A stretch of DNA of 64,000 nt from Dicaeum eximium (lineage: Eukaryota; Chordata; Aves; Passeriformes; Dicaeidae): positions 560,144 through 624,143 of the forward strand of contig VWZP01003801.1 in assembly GCA_013396995.1 (NCBI GenBank), in the 5' to 3' direction. The translations under genes and the position numbers were made by a program. Below are positions 25,801-34,400 of the stretch, piece after piece. The notes under the pieces were generated by a model that saw nothing but the letters and a program-made list of their open reading frames with translations, ran no database searches and was not told the DNA's origin. Each line of letters opens with the position of its first letter. Position 1 is the stretch's first letter.

Positions 25801-28400
25801 TGACCCAATTTAACACTAACCCAGCTATTTCAAGTTTTAGTAGAGGGAAGTCAAGGCATCAGGCTTGGCTTGTTTGCTGCACCATCTCCCTTCTTAGGTA
25901 CCTATGTGGGCAACCTCATTCTTGCCACACTGTCCCCCAAGCCAACTTTCCTGGCAGCAGCTCAGCACCTGCACCACTCAGTTATCAACTGTCTGGGCTC
26001 AGTCTGTGTGGGGGAAAAAAAAAGACATTTCTTGAATGAGTTAAAAAGGAATCGGTGTAAAGTGGTTGTTTCTGCCTCCATTTCACTTGTGCAAAGAAAG
26101 CCTGGTGTTTGTGGATCTTATGGTTACCTGGATCAATCTCTGCTTACACAGTTTGCCAGTTATGAACTACAGGCAAAATAAAAATACTTCCTTTAAAAAT
26201 TTAGGGCTGTCTCTTACAAGAACCTATGAGGAGGCTCACTTTAACATCACTGATGGATGTTCCAGCACTTGGGATACCTGCTTCACATTTTACAGTTTAA
26301 AACCTTGTTGCAGCAGGAGTCTTTATCACCAGAGTTTATTTTCATGTCAGATGGCAACAAGCAGAGCAAGTGCTATTTATTCTGTACATCTGCATTTCTT
26401 TCAGCATATACAGCAAGTCACATTAGCTACACTTTCTCTTTATGGATGCCTGGGACATTGCTATTTAAACAAGGAACATTCCTTCTTCCTCCTCCTCCTC
26501 CTCCTCAAAAAAAAAAAAAAAAGGGTAAGTTTTCACAAAAGTGGGAGGAGGAGGAAGAAAATTAAGCTAAAGCAGCACAATTACATCAGCTTCAGCAGCA
26601 TTTTGAGTTCTAGGTGGGAGGGTGAGCCTCAGAGAAAACCCCCACTTCTGCTAGGGGTGACATCAGGGGAGAGAGATGCCTGAAACAGCAGCAGGGGCAG
26701 AGCTAGAGACACGCCAGTGTGAAGTGCCCACTCTTTCCAAATGGGATTTGAACAGGGCCACATTTTTAGTGTAGGTATTTCGAATAATTCTGCCTGTGCT
26801 GTCCAGCTGTAGAGGGCAAACTACACACAAGACAGGCATCCTGTCATTTTTCTAATCTGTCTTTCATTTTTCCTTCTAGTTAACTTCCAGAGCAGCCTTC
26901 GTACTGCTCCTGTGAGCACTGAGCAGGCAAAAGGCCCTTTGATAATATCAGAGCAACATTTGCCAGGACCTGCTCAGTTATGACCAAAGCCCTGCTCCTG
27001 AATCCCACCAAAAAATGCTGTCCAGGTTTTGACTGTATCAGTAGCAGACGGATGATGCCAATGATAAACTTTCACATGCAAGAGGGATTTTAATTTCCAG
27101 ACCAAAATAACATTTAAAAGATGGTTTCATTAATGCCATCTAGCCTTCCAAGACAACCCATTCTCTGATACCTGTAAACAAAATGTGCAATTGCCTTAAA
27201 AGGCAAAATATGCAATTTCTTTCTTGGTTATTGGCAGTTTTGCCAGTTAACAAGCTGATAGGATCAAAATCAATACCTCATTTTGTCCTTCAGACTCTCT
27301 GACTTCTGCCTTTCCAGGAACCAGTATCCTACCCTTAATTACTGGAGGAAATTGCTGAGTTAATGGACATGAGGGGAATGGTGCTGATACACATGGTTTA
27401 CAGAGGGGTCTTTAAGCAGTAAAGCCCAACAAGATGTACTAACCAGTGAAAATAGGGCAGATCTTTTCCCAGCATGTAATTCCACCTTCGGAGGTATACT
27501 GTCCTAGCACCACCTCCAGGAAAAACACGGGAAGACCTCCGCCAAACAGGAAAATGAAATAAGGTATAAGAAATGCACCTGTTGAGAAAATACAATAGTA
27601 CATAATGGGATTAAATGAATGAACTTATGTAAGATCATCAAAGAAGTGGCAACAGGCACATATAAACAGAGAAAGATATTTGATACTTTAATATCACTAT
27701 GCAATAATCTTATTCTGGGGTATTTTTGCTCATTTTTTCTGCAAAAAGGATGAGTATAGGCTGGAAAGGGCATTTTCTTACCTCTTTAAAGTGAGTATCT
27801 CCAATAACAATGGCAGATTGTTAGGCACACAATACTCTCACTTGCCTCAGACTGCTCTTACTCTGAAATCCCCTGGTTTGAAATCCTAATGGTCTATATT
27901 AATAGCATATCTTTTGCTTAAAACTCAGACTCAGTTGTAGCAGAAGTAAAAGAGCAGAAAAGGTTCGACAGCACATTTGAAATTGCTGGATTTTTTCCCT
28001 AATAAAATTTTAATAAAAACCATTCAGTGATGAAACAATCTCTCCTGAAAACTGGTGAGGGAGGCAAAAAACACAGGTATGAAGAGTCTTCTTAAAAACT
28101 GGATGAAGGCACTGCAGAATAGCGAGCAGGGGGCAGACAGGGTGATTCCTGAGCAGGGAAGGGAAGCTCACCTCCGCCGTTTTTGTAGCAGAGATACGGG
28201 AACCGCCAGACGTTGCCCAAGCCGATGAAGCCGCCCGCCACGGACAGCAGGAAGTCGATCTTGCTCGCCCACTTCTCCCGCTGGGGTGGCTTTCCCTCAG
28301 CCTCATCCTCAGGCCGTGTCCCTGGGCTCTTGCCAGGGGAAGGTTTGAGGATGTCCTTGTGGAAATCTTTCAAGCACTGAAGCTTTTCCTTTGTTGCCAT
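1691..28400 (-). CDS. SLC6A6: Taurine transporter TauT (SLC6A6), complete 13-exon coding sequence
   Basis: This is a plasma-membrane Na+/Cl--coupled taurine (and beta-alanine) symporter of the SLC6 family. The coding exons, in transcript order, are 28400-28172, 27578-27444, 25566-25332, 19409-19277, 16008-15874, 13962-13859, 13744-13620, 9172-9060, 6435-6298, 5256-5154, 4233-4133, 3441-3271 and 1831-1691. They total 1863 nt (620 aa plus TGA). The N-terminus MATKEKLQCL matches mammalian TauT as I recall it, as does the C-terminus KPTHIIVETMM. Approximate membrane segments are TM1 50-70, TM2 78-100, TM3 123-150, TM4 218-236, TM5 245-263, TM6 292-315, TM7 327-350, TM8 385-403, TM9 430-447, TM10 453-482, TM11 505-527 and TM12 540-565. 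Cys162 and Cys171 are the expected loop disulphide. N179, N187 and N190 are N-glycosylation sequons. Gly57, Phe58, Ala78, Leu306, Gly399 and Glu406 are conserved; residue 322 is Cys. The start has a good Kozak context (A at -3, G at +4). No frameshift or premature stop is present. Confidence 0.97.
1832..3270 (-). other. SLC6A6: SLC6A6 intron 12 (between coding exons 12 and 13)
   Basis: This GT-AG intron of 1439 bp starts GTAAGA and ends TTGCAG on the gene strand. It contains a short GGTGACAAT duplication around 2275-2291. Nothing else is recognised. Confidence 0.9.
3271..3441 (-). CDS. SLC6A6: SLC6A6 coding exon 12 (residues 518-574, TM11-TM12)
   Basis: This 171-nt exon, phase 0 at both ends, follows ATCCACAG and ends at GTAAGA. 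It begins GCFIFSLAKY, continues through the PLTYNK extracellular loop and TYPDWAIGLGW, and ends with TM12 and the first cytosolic residues (IIQSDGSLIE). Confidence 0.95.
3442..4132 (-). other. SLC6A6: SLC6A6 intron 11
   Basis: This 691-bp GT-AG intron starts GTGAGT and ends CCACAG. I see no gene or repeat in it. Confidence 0.9.
4133..4233 (-). CDS. SLC6A6: SLC6A6 coding exon 11 (residues 484-517, loop and start of TM11)
   Basis: This 101-nt exon has acceptor CTTCCAG and donor GTGAGTA. It encodes ADNIYDAIEDMIGYRPGPW and then WSWIVITPVLCV, the beginning of TM11. Two Gly residues that I recall in human TauT are Ala here (485 and 491). It ends in phase 0. Confidence 0.95.
4234..5153 (-). other. 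SLC6A6: SLC6A6 intron 10
   Basis: This 920-bp GT-AG intron starts GTAAGT and ends TTCCAG. A 115-codon open frame on the plus strand (4734-5081) has no family resemblance and is taken as chance. Nothing else is seen. Confidence 0.9.
5154..5256 (-). CDS. SLC6A6: SLC6A6 coding exon 10 (residues 450-484, TM10)
   Basis: This 103-nt exon has acceptor TTTTACAG and donor GTAAGTGAG. It reads GGMYVFQLFDYYAASG and then TM10 (VCLLWVAFFECIAVAWVYG). The substitutions relative to mammals are conservative. The Gly484 codon is split in phase 1. Confidence 0.96.
5257..6297 (-). other. SLC6A6: SLC6A6 intron 9
   Basis: This 1041-bp GT-AG intron is AT-rich, starting GTAAGT and ending TTACAG. No gene, RNA or repeat family is recognised. 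Confidence 0.9.
6298..6435 (-). CDS. SLC6A6: SLC6A6 coding exon 9 (residues 404-449, TM9)
   Basis: This 138-nt exon, phase 0 at both ends, follows CCCCCTGTAG and ends at GTAAGT. It starts FVEVEGQITSLVDL, with Glu406 conserved, then gives the cytosolic RKGYRRE loop and TM9 up to LGLTMVTE. Position 416 is His, where I recall Tyr in human. Confidence 0.96.
6436..9059 (-). other. SLC6A6: SLC6A6 intron 8
   Basis: This 2624-bp GT-AG intron starts GTTAGT and ends CTGTAG. Apart from short T runs near 8570-8586 it looks like ordinary unique intronic DNA. Confidence 0.9.
9060..9172 (-). CDS. SLC6A6: SLC6A6 coding exon 8 (residues 366-403, TM8)
   Basis: This 113-nt exon has acceptor TTTCTCTAG and donor GTTAGT. 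It encodes GPGLAFIAYPKAV and TM8 ending LLLLGLDSQ, where family members bind sodium. Gly399, changed in a second reported human disease allele (G399V), is intact. The exon ends in phase 0 after Gln403. Confidence 0.96.
9173..13619 (-). other. SLC6A6: SLC6A6 intron 7
   Basis: This 4447-bp GT-AG intron starts GTACGA and ends CTCTAG. It holds a 23-base A run at 11286-11308 and a G-rich duplicated segment near 9965-10000 built from GGGGCTGAGTGCC. The open frames inside it, up to 184 codons, match no family. Confidence 0.88.
11286..11308. repeat. Poly(A) run of 23 bases
   Basis: An uninterrupted A homopolymer on the plus strand. It could be the tail of an old retroposed element, but no recognisable element body precedes it. 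Confidence 0.85.
13620..13744 (-). CDS. SLC6A6: SLC6A6 coding exon 7 (residues 324-366, TM7)
   Basis: This 125-nt exon starts after GACTTAG. It encodes DCLLLGCLNSGTSFVSGF (TM7, including the family's NSGTS motif, which contributes to the ion sites) and extracellular loop 4 (QEQGV, ADVAESG). The donor GTACGA at 13619 splits the Gly366 codon. Only 114 bp separate it from the preceding exon. Confidence 0.96.
13745..13858 (-). other. SLC6A6: SLC6A6 intron 6: 114-bp GC-AG mini-intron
   Basis: On the gene strand the intron begins GCAAGT directly after TATAG and ends GTGACTTAG. The exon edge AG plus GCAAGT is the usual strong context for GC donors. It is the shortest intron placed in the gene. Confidence 0.9.
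13859..13962 (-). CDS. SLC6A6: SLC6A6 coding exon 6 (residues 290-324, TM6); GC donor
   Basis: This 104-nt exon encodes TM6, with VWIDAGTQIFFSYAI and the GAMTSLGSYNKY unwound region. Leu306 is kept. The last residues read N321-C322-Y323 with the Arg324 codon split AG/G. The donor is GCAAGT rather than GTAAGT. No GT donor restores the frame to the next exon, so this is a genuine GC-AG junction or an assembly base error. Mammalian TauT has Ser at 322 as I recall it. Confidence 0.95.
13963..15873 (-). other. SLC6A6: SLC6A6 intron 5
   Basis: This 1911-bp GT-AG intron starts GTACAG and ends CTTTAG. It includes a CA-rich stretch around 15640-15672. No gene is seen. Confidence 0.9.
15640..15672. 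repeat. CA-rich microsatellite-like tract
   Basis: An imperfect ACAC/CATACA run on the plus strand, interrupted several times, so it is probably an old dinucleotide repeat. Confidence 0.6.
15874..16008 (-). CDS. SLC6A6: SLC6A6 coding exon 5 (residues 245-289, TM5)
   Basis: This 135-nt exon, phase 0 at both ends, starts after TTCCTAG and ends CCACAG before GTACAG. It reads VVYITATFPFIMLLVLLIRG (TM5), then the LPGA and IKFYLYPD segments common to TauT, GAT and betaine transporters. Extracellular loop 3 begins here. Confidence 0.96.
16009..19276 (-). other. SLC6A6: SLC6A6 intron 4
   Basis: This 3268-bp GT-AG intron starts GTAAGT and ends TCCTAG. A 134-codon minus-strand open frame at 18710-19114 has no family resemblance. 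Nothing else is recognised. Confidence 0.88.
19277..19409 (-). CDS. SLC6A6: SLC6A6 coding exon 4 (residues 200-244, TM4)
   Basis: This 133-nt exon starts after ATTCAG and ends at a GTAAGT donor. It encodes the end of extracellular loop 2, beginning RNVLSLS, and TM4 (WDLALCLLLVWVICFFCIW). It ends in phase 0 at Lys244 in the STGK motif. The flanking introns are long (5.9 kb upstream, 3.3 kb downstream in the transcript). Confidence 0.96.
19410..25331 (-). other. SLC6A6: SLC6A6 intron 3
   Basis: This GT-AG intron of about 5.9 kb starts GTAAGT and ends ATTCAG, the longest between coding exons. It contains a strongly AT-rich block at about 20440-20565. The 23.6-24.3 kb part is GC-richer with overlapping open frames on both strands, but none resembles a known protein. 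Confidence 0.88.
20440..20565. repeat. AT-rich low-complexity block
   Basis: The sequence is almost entirely A and T, with many ATTAAAT and AATATTAT words. It is simple sequence rather than a recognisable element. Confidence 0.7.
25332..25566 (-). CDS. SLC6A6: SLC6A6 coding exon 3 (residues 122-200, TM3 and extracellular loop 2)
   Basis: This 235-nt exon has a pyrimidine-rich acceptor ending TTTCCAG and a strong donor GTAAGTA at 25331. It encodes TM3 (GIGYASIVIVSLLNVYYIV) and the large second extracellular loop. The loop carries Cys162 and Cys171, plus sequons NKT at 179, NAT at 187 and NFT at 190. The donor interrupts the Glu200 codon after two bases. Confidence 0.96.
25567..27443 (-). other. 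SLC6A6: SLC6A6 intron 2
   Basis: This 1877-bp GT-AG intron starts GTTAGT and ends TTCCAG. It contains a (TCC)n and poly(A) cluster with a matching downstream purine tract near 26.48-26.56 kb. The 205-codon plus-strand open frame crossing it is judged spurious. Confidence 0.88.
26483..26559. repeat. (TCC)n / poly(A) tract with a 16-bp inverted repeat
   Basis: A pyrimidine arm at 26483-26498 is the exact reverse complement of the purine arm at 26544-26559. The 45-bp spacer includes the rest of the (TCC)n run and a run of about 16 A residues. As RNA or single-stranded DNA it could fold into a hairpin. Confidence 0.75.
27444..27578 (-). CDS. SLC6A6: SLC6A6 coding exon 2 (residues 77-122, TM2)
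   Basis: This 135-nt exon has acceptor CAG ahead of GTGCATTTC and donor GTTAGT at 27443. It reads AFLIPYF followed by TM2, the LGQYTSEGG loop and the ITCWEKICP segment, all typical of TauT. Ala78, whose change to Glu is reported in a human retinal and cardiac disease, is intact. Phase 1 at both ends. Confidence 0.96.
27579..28171 (-). other. SLC6A6: SLC6A6 intron 1 of the coding region
   Basis: This 593-bp GT-AG intron starts GTGAGC and ends CAACAG between the first two coding exons. Nothing is recognised inside it. Confidence 0.9.
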
Positions 28401-28411
28401 ATTTCTGCTTT
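28172..28411 (-). CDS. SLC6A6: SLC6A6 first coding exon (start codon, residues 1-76, TM1)
   Basis: The coding part is 28400-28172 and 28411-28401 is 5'UTR. The ATG is at 28400-28398. The exon encodes the cytosolic N-terminal tail (residues 1-49) and TM1 with GNVWRFPYL, the core of the SLC6 sodium and substrate site. The acceptor is TTTGTAG after a very long T-rich tract. The donor is GTGAGC at 28171, splitting the Gly77 codon after its first base (phase 1). The exon is GC- and CpG-rich compared with the surrounding introns. Confidence 0.97.
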
Positions 28412-28475
28412 CTACAAAGAAAAAGAGAAAAAAAAAAAAAAAGAAAAAAAAAAAAAAAAAGAAGAAAAAAAGAGG
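28412..28475 (-). repeat. SLC6A6: Very long polypyrimidine tract at the first coding exon acceptor
   Basis: On the gene strand this is almost uninterrupted T with a few C residues, ending CTTTGTAG at the exon edge. The plus strand shows two A runs of about 16-18 bases separated by single G residues. It is both a splice-site element and a length-unstable homopolymer. Confidence 0.85.
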
Positions 28476-31400
28476 GGTTTATTAAACAGTCTTTTCCAGC
28501 TGAGCTCTCTAACGCTGCAAGAATGAGCCAAACTCATTCCATATAAAACGGTGCTGTTTATTAAGCTGAGATAGGAAAATACTTCTGATGACTTCACTGA
28601 CCAGGAGAGAGAAAAGTCCCCCTGCCTGTGTGGCTACTTCTCTGCAGCCAGAGCAGTGCAGAGCACTGTGACGTTGTGAAGCTCTGGCACTGCTCGCTGC
28701 TGTGCCCCAGGAGCGCTCCCCGTGCCGCCTCCTGCACGTGGCGCTCCTGGGCAAGTGTCTAACGCTGTTTCTGTGCCCAAAATAAAGTACAAATCACTGC
28801 ATCTGGTTTCTTCTAAAACATTTATGTGAAATACAGAATAGTAAATCTCACCTTTCCAGATAAAACACATTCTTCTACTTCCCAATAACTTGAGCGATTC
28901 TATATTATTTATTGCCTGCAATTTCCATTCCCTGAAGTACTATAAACCTTTCAGAAAACTATACATTCATAAAAAACTGCAATGGAAAGTAATTTGTTCT
29001 AATCAGCCTGCAGGAACTGAAGGAATCTTTTCAGTTTATTCCATTTTCATAACTGCACTGTTTTCCCTTGACATCAATAAAGGGACAAAAATAAGCCTTT
29101 ATATTCAATTATTGTGAAATGCACACCTATGCAATGGAACAGTTTGCTGAGAATGATGGCTCTTTAGTTAATTAAAAAGTCAATGGCATGAGTCATATTA
29201 AATCATAGCTGGTTTAAAAATTTGTATATGTAATTTATTGTCAAAATCATAGACATTCAAAAATAATAACAGAAAAAATTATTCTAACAAGTGCCTTTTT
29301 AACCAAAATTTTTCTAATGAAAACAATCAGGAGTAACTCATAGCCTTTATGTTAACTGAGATGTCAGGCATATGTGGCCAATTCATTCCCCACAAAACTC
29401 AAGTGACTTCAGCTGGATCTCACCAGTTAATTTTGCATAGTGTGTTGATACTGAAATTTTCACCAGAACCAGGCAAACCAGCAAGTTAGTTCCAGATCAC
29501 AACCACTCGCTGCTTATACATGTCATTATGCATGCAGTCATAAACCAATCACGCTGCAGATTATCCCGTTCGGTAGCTGCCAGCCTCCCCCGTACCTGCG
29601 CACTGCCTTTGATCTCTAACCTGACTGAGCTCGTGGCAGTGACCCGAAGACTGAGCTGACATTAGCTCTGCAGGAAGTTTTTAATCCCAACATGATTTTG
29701 AGACAGATATGCATCACTGTACCTGCAATGCTTTCCATTCACCATGGAAAGTTTCAGAGAGCTAACACTGCCACAAACCACAGCAGCTCCATGCTTGCCC
29801 CACCGGCCCATTGGTGGCCTTGGCAAAGCAGGCACTGTGACAGCACCTGCCTATCAGGGACTTCAATCTCCTCAATGTTAATCATTATGGCTTTCTGGTG
29901 GTTTTTAAACAAGGCCCCTGGTGTGTGACACGAGCACTGCAATACCTCGTGACCAACAGCAGAGAGAGCTCACAGAAGGAGAAAGGGAATCACAGGGTCA
30001 TGGACCATCACCACTGCAGGGGGATGAAGGCAGGACATATTCCACCAAAATATCTCCTGTTGGTCGCTGTTAGAGGCATGTATGAGATAAAGCAGTGATG
30101 GAATAGAAATGGTAGGGCCGGCTCTGTAACAGTCTTTAGGCACTTAGTCACTTTTGGGCTTAATTCACAGTAGCTAACTTGAGTTGAGTATCGCGAAAGG
30201 AGATTAATGGAGGTGCCTCTAAAAGGGATTCACAGCAGCCTTAACCTCCCTGAGACATCTGCATCTCACACCAAGCCCCAAACAGGCACCATCCTGCATA
30301 AACCCCTGGAGTTCTCTCTTGAGGAAGGAGAAAAAAAAAAAGGGGAGGCAAGTGTTTCTATTCAAAGAGGTGGTTGATGTCCTGCTGTCTCTGCAACAGC
30401 TATCAGGTATGGAGAAAGCTCATTTTTGCTTTCTTTTTCTATTTGTGCTCCTTGAATCCCTATCTTTCATCTTGCTGGAGCATGTCATAACCATCAGGCA
30501 ACAGGCTATTCTGGGCTGAGGAATGGAGGGCATTTGGATCGTCTCATGGAAGCCGTTCTTCACAGGGGTTATTGAAACACTCATCAACAGAGGGGGAAAG
30601 CATGCCAAAGAGAGAGGCTCACACCTAATGTTTAGGGTATGCTCTTATTTTTCACACAATTTTTTGGTGAACCAGTGGGACAGCCATAAACCTGATTAAG
30701 AGGGCACAGAGATATACAGATTTATAGATTCCTGCAGGATTAGGTTTGAAATAGGAGCTTAACTCCTCCCCATGGAGACTGATACTGGAAATACCCCGAA
30801 ACAGCCACTGGGAGCACAGGCCCCCTTATGTAAAAAAACCTATAGAGACCTGCAGCATTAGCCACCCCTAAGATTAAAAAATCTTCAGGATTGCAATTTT
30901 TTGCAATCTACTTTTATCTCGTGACACAGAGTTCTTTATTTTTCTGCCAGCTCTAATCCTCTTGCCTGCGGATTTAGTTTGACCCAGGTGTTAGTCAGTT
31001 CTACCCAGAGTTTGCAAGGCTGACCATTTGATTGCATTCTCTAAACCCTGACTCTCCCTGGGACAAGGTGATCATCCTGTGGTTTGTCCCAATTACCCAC
31101 ACACAAAATGTGAAATGGTGCCTTTCCAGACTCTTTCTTTGTGGAACTGCATTATAAAAAGGGATTTCTAATTTGTCTTAAGATACCCCAAATTAATGCT
31201 GTGCTTGAAGACCTAATTAGTAAGAGAAAATTTTGCTTCAGCCTTAGCTGGAGTGGGATGACAGATTGTGATCTCTCCCTTAGTCCATGAACCCTCAAGG
31301 TCATGCTTGCTTTTGGGGTCGTTTCCCTGTATGGGTGGCAGAAGATGAGCCACTACAACTTTGGTGCAAGTCACCAGCTCTCAGTAATGGGGCACACTAC

Positions 31401-34400
31401 CTATCCAAGGCTTGCACAGAATTAGTAACAGCCCAGCTTTACTGTGTATAGACTTGCTAAAATCCTGATTGTGTCTGGAGGACCGGCAGCTGTGGCTGGC
31501 AGGCACGTACGGTCCACCAGTACCACAGGAACTGCCACTAAGCGGCCACCTGGGACTGTGGTCCCAGCCCATGTCACGTTCAAGGGATGTCAGATTTATC
31601 CCCCTTTGCTGCCAGCCATTGGTGTCCACCCAGCCATTCCCAATTACAGGAACTGTCTACAAAGGCTGCGAGGGTGGGGGGTACGGGCGATTCTCCCTGG
31701 CGAAGAAAAGCCAAGAAAAGTAAGTTTGTTTAGTGAAAGGCATTGTCTTTTTCCTTAATGGGGTTGGAGTTTCATTTCCTTTAGCTATGTCCCACTGGGT
31801 GAGGCTAAAATGGCTCTTAAGGGAAATAGTCTGACAGAGATGCTGAAACAATGTGTTGTCACCGCCCAGGTCAGAACCAGAGAATAATAGGTTATTTTTA
31901 CTGTATCACTTAGTGGGGATGGTATCCGAGATCTAAGTCCATCAGATTCCCCCAAGGAAATATATTGTGAAAAAATGTTCTTACAACCACACAGTCCAAA
32001 AGGAGCAATCCAAGTCTGAGGCATATGTCTGCCTCCCGGAGACGCACGTCTGCCTTCCAGGAGTCACATCTGACTGGGAGAGTACCCCCTCCAGGAAGCT
32101 TCAGATGGCCCCAGGAAGCTTTGGCTTCATCTGATGAACTCAATATGGATAAATAAAAAGCAGCAGTCAAGGTGTGCCCCTAGGCTGAGCCCAGTCACAC
32201 TGCAAGAGCCTGATCTGAAAGCAAGGGGAGGAAAACTCCAGACTGGGCCAGGCCCAGAACTGCTCCCACACACACTGGTACAAACCCTCATTAACTGAGG
32301 ATAGAGTAATCAATTATCAAATCGATGCTGGTAAAGTATGGAAAAATAGAACCAGGGATCACGCATGGGCACTTTGCACTTCTCAAATATTGGCTCGCTG
32401 GTGTGGCCAGGAAGCCTTTCCATGGGATAGTCACGTGTCTGTGCCTTGCACAAATTTCCTCTGGTGAAATACCCTACAATAACCCAGGCCCTCTTGTTGC
32501 TCCCCATAACTGATCAGTCTTTGATGCACAGGTGAAAATACCTCCATAAGAGGAGCACTTTCACAGCCAGCTCGGCTTGGGCAATCCCCTGGGCTACAGC
32601 TATCAGATCTTCACATGTAGAGCCTGCACCTCAGGTAACCCATACCCTTTAAAAAAATACTGGCATTGAAATGTAATCCCTCATAACATGCAAAAAAATG
32701 AGGGGTAGAGGAAGGGGGGGCTCTGCACAGAGGGGGCAGATGGTGAGTGATGCCCATGAGGGAAGGCTGCCAGCACAGCCAGGACCTGCTGGTTGTCAGA
32801 ACAGACACAACTCCCAATACTGCTGAACCACTGACTTTTTTTGACAGGCAACCCATGGTTTACACATCTGAAAATACACTGTGTTCAGTTTTTGCTTTGG
32901 GATTACAGTAATTACAGTAACGATCCGCTCCAAGCTTCTTACAGCTGAAGACAAGTGACCAATGCACAGCAACACCTTCCAGAAGGAGCCTTGAGGACAA
33001 GCTCATCATGGATGCCCCCTCATTTAACAGTCATGAAAAATCAAATCTTTCAAACAGTATTTTTCGAAATGCTGATGGAAATGGGAAAATCAAAGTCTGC
33101 CTGTACACACAGATATGTGTTTGTAAATATTTACACCTGCTAAAATGCACACCCTGTCTTGCATCTGAGCACCAGAAACCACAGCAAAGCAGATACTTCT
33201 TTTTTGGCCAACTTTGATTAAAGATTGAGCATACTGAATTGTTGACTAGAGTGGTAACCAAATGCGGTTTTTTTTCCAGCTTCTCTTTCTGTTAGAAAAG
33301 TAAAAGCAAAGTACACATTCAGAGTGTCTTTCACCTTGATGGGAATGCTGCTTGAAGAATGACTGTATGGCTGTACCACTGATTTTATGGACTATTTTTG
33401 CAGTATGATGTGCATCATAATTACTTCTGCTTTCAAGGACCCTTCTCTACTAAGTTCAGCCTGGGCAGACTGTGTATCTTGAGTTTCTCAGCGCTCTCTC
33501 ATCCTTTTCTGCCCCAATGACTTTTGAAAGACATCAGTTTACCACATTATAATTACTTCTTCTAACCCTGTTTAAGCTCACTGCTTCTTTAGACGTTGCC
33601 ACCTCTCTTATTTTTCTGTAATTTATTTTGTATTCTGCAAATTGAAGTCATCATTCCCTTAAAAACTGGGCTTTCCTAGAACTGCCAATTTTGTGGGTCT
33701 TTTAAAAAATATTATTATTTTACATTCACATTCATGAATATTTCAAAATTAGATGCTCTGATTGCTGGAGCAGAGCTGATCTTCAAATAAGCAGCTTCCA
33801 CTTTCATTGAGAGCAATGGAAAAACTGCTATTGATTTCAACAGTAGTAGGAGCAGGTCCCAAATAAAACTGCATTTATTATGTTTGGCTCATTTCCTAGG
33901 ATTACTTGGAACTTTGAAAGCTGTAATTCTTGATGTTGACAGCTCTCCCTCCCTCCCAGGGCAGTGTGGTTAAGCCAATCGATAAATGATTAAAATAAAC
34001 AGCCCCTTGATCAAACTCATGGCTTTAGTGCAAGTATTTCTGATTTGGAAGAAAAAAAGCCTTTATATTTGCCAGCCCTCAAGGCCCCACCAGTATCCAA
34101 GGAGCACCTGACTTCACTTCTTGTCCCTAACTCACATCCAAGTTCATTCTGCTTCACTGAACAAGATACCTACAATTTCTGAAAAATAATACCAGTCTCT
34201 TTACTGCACACACTGCCTCTCTTCCTTTTAAAAAGTGCCTCTAAAAATTCCCTGAACTACAGCTCACTGTTCTGTCTTTAATGGACTCCTCTTTTCCTGT
34301 ATACTTTTCCCTGGGTTTGGGTTGTTATTTAAACCCTAGAACCCATTTGTCCTTTCTTCTTTCTTAGTTTTCACTCCAACTTTCTCCATCTTCCTTCTCA

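Noticed and set aside
26066..26683. 205-codon plus-strand open frame, the longest in the window
   Set aside because: It lies inside an SLC6A6 intron, runs through (TCC)n and poly(A) tracts giving Leu and Lys runs, and resembles no protein family.
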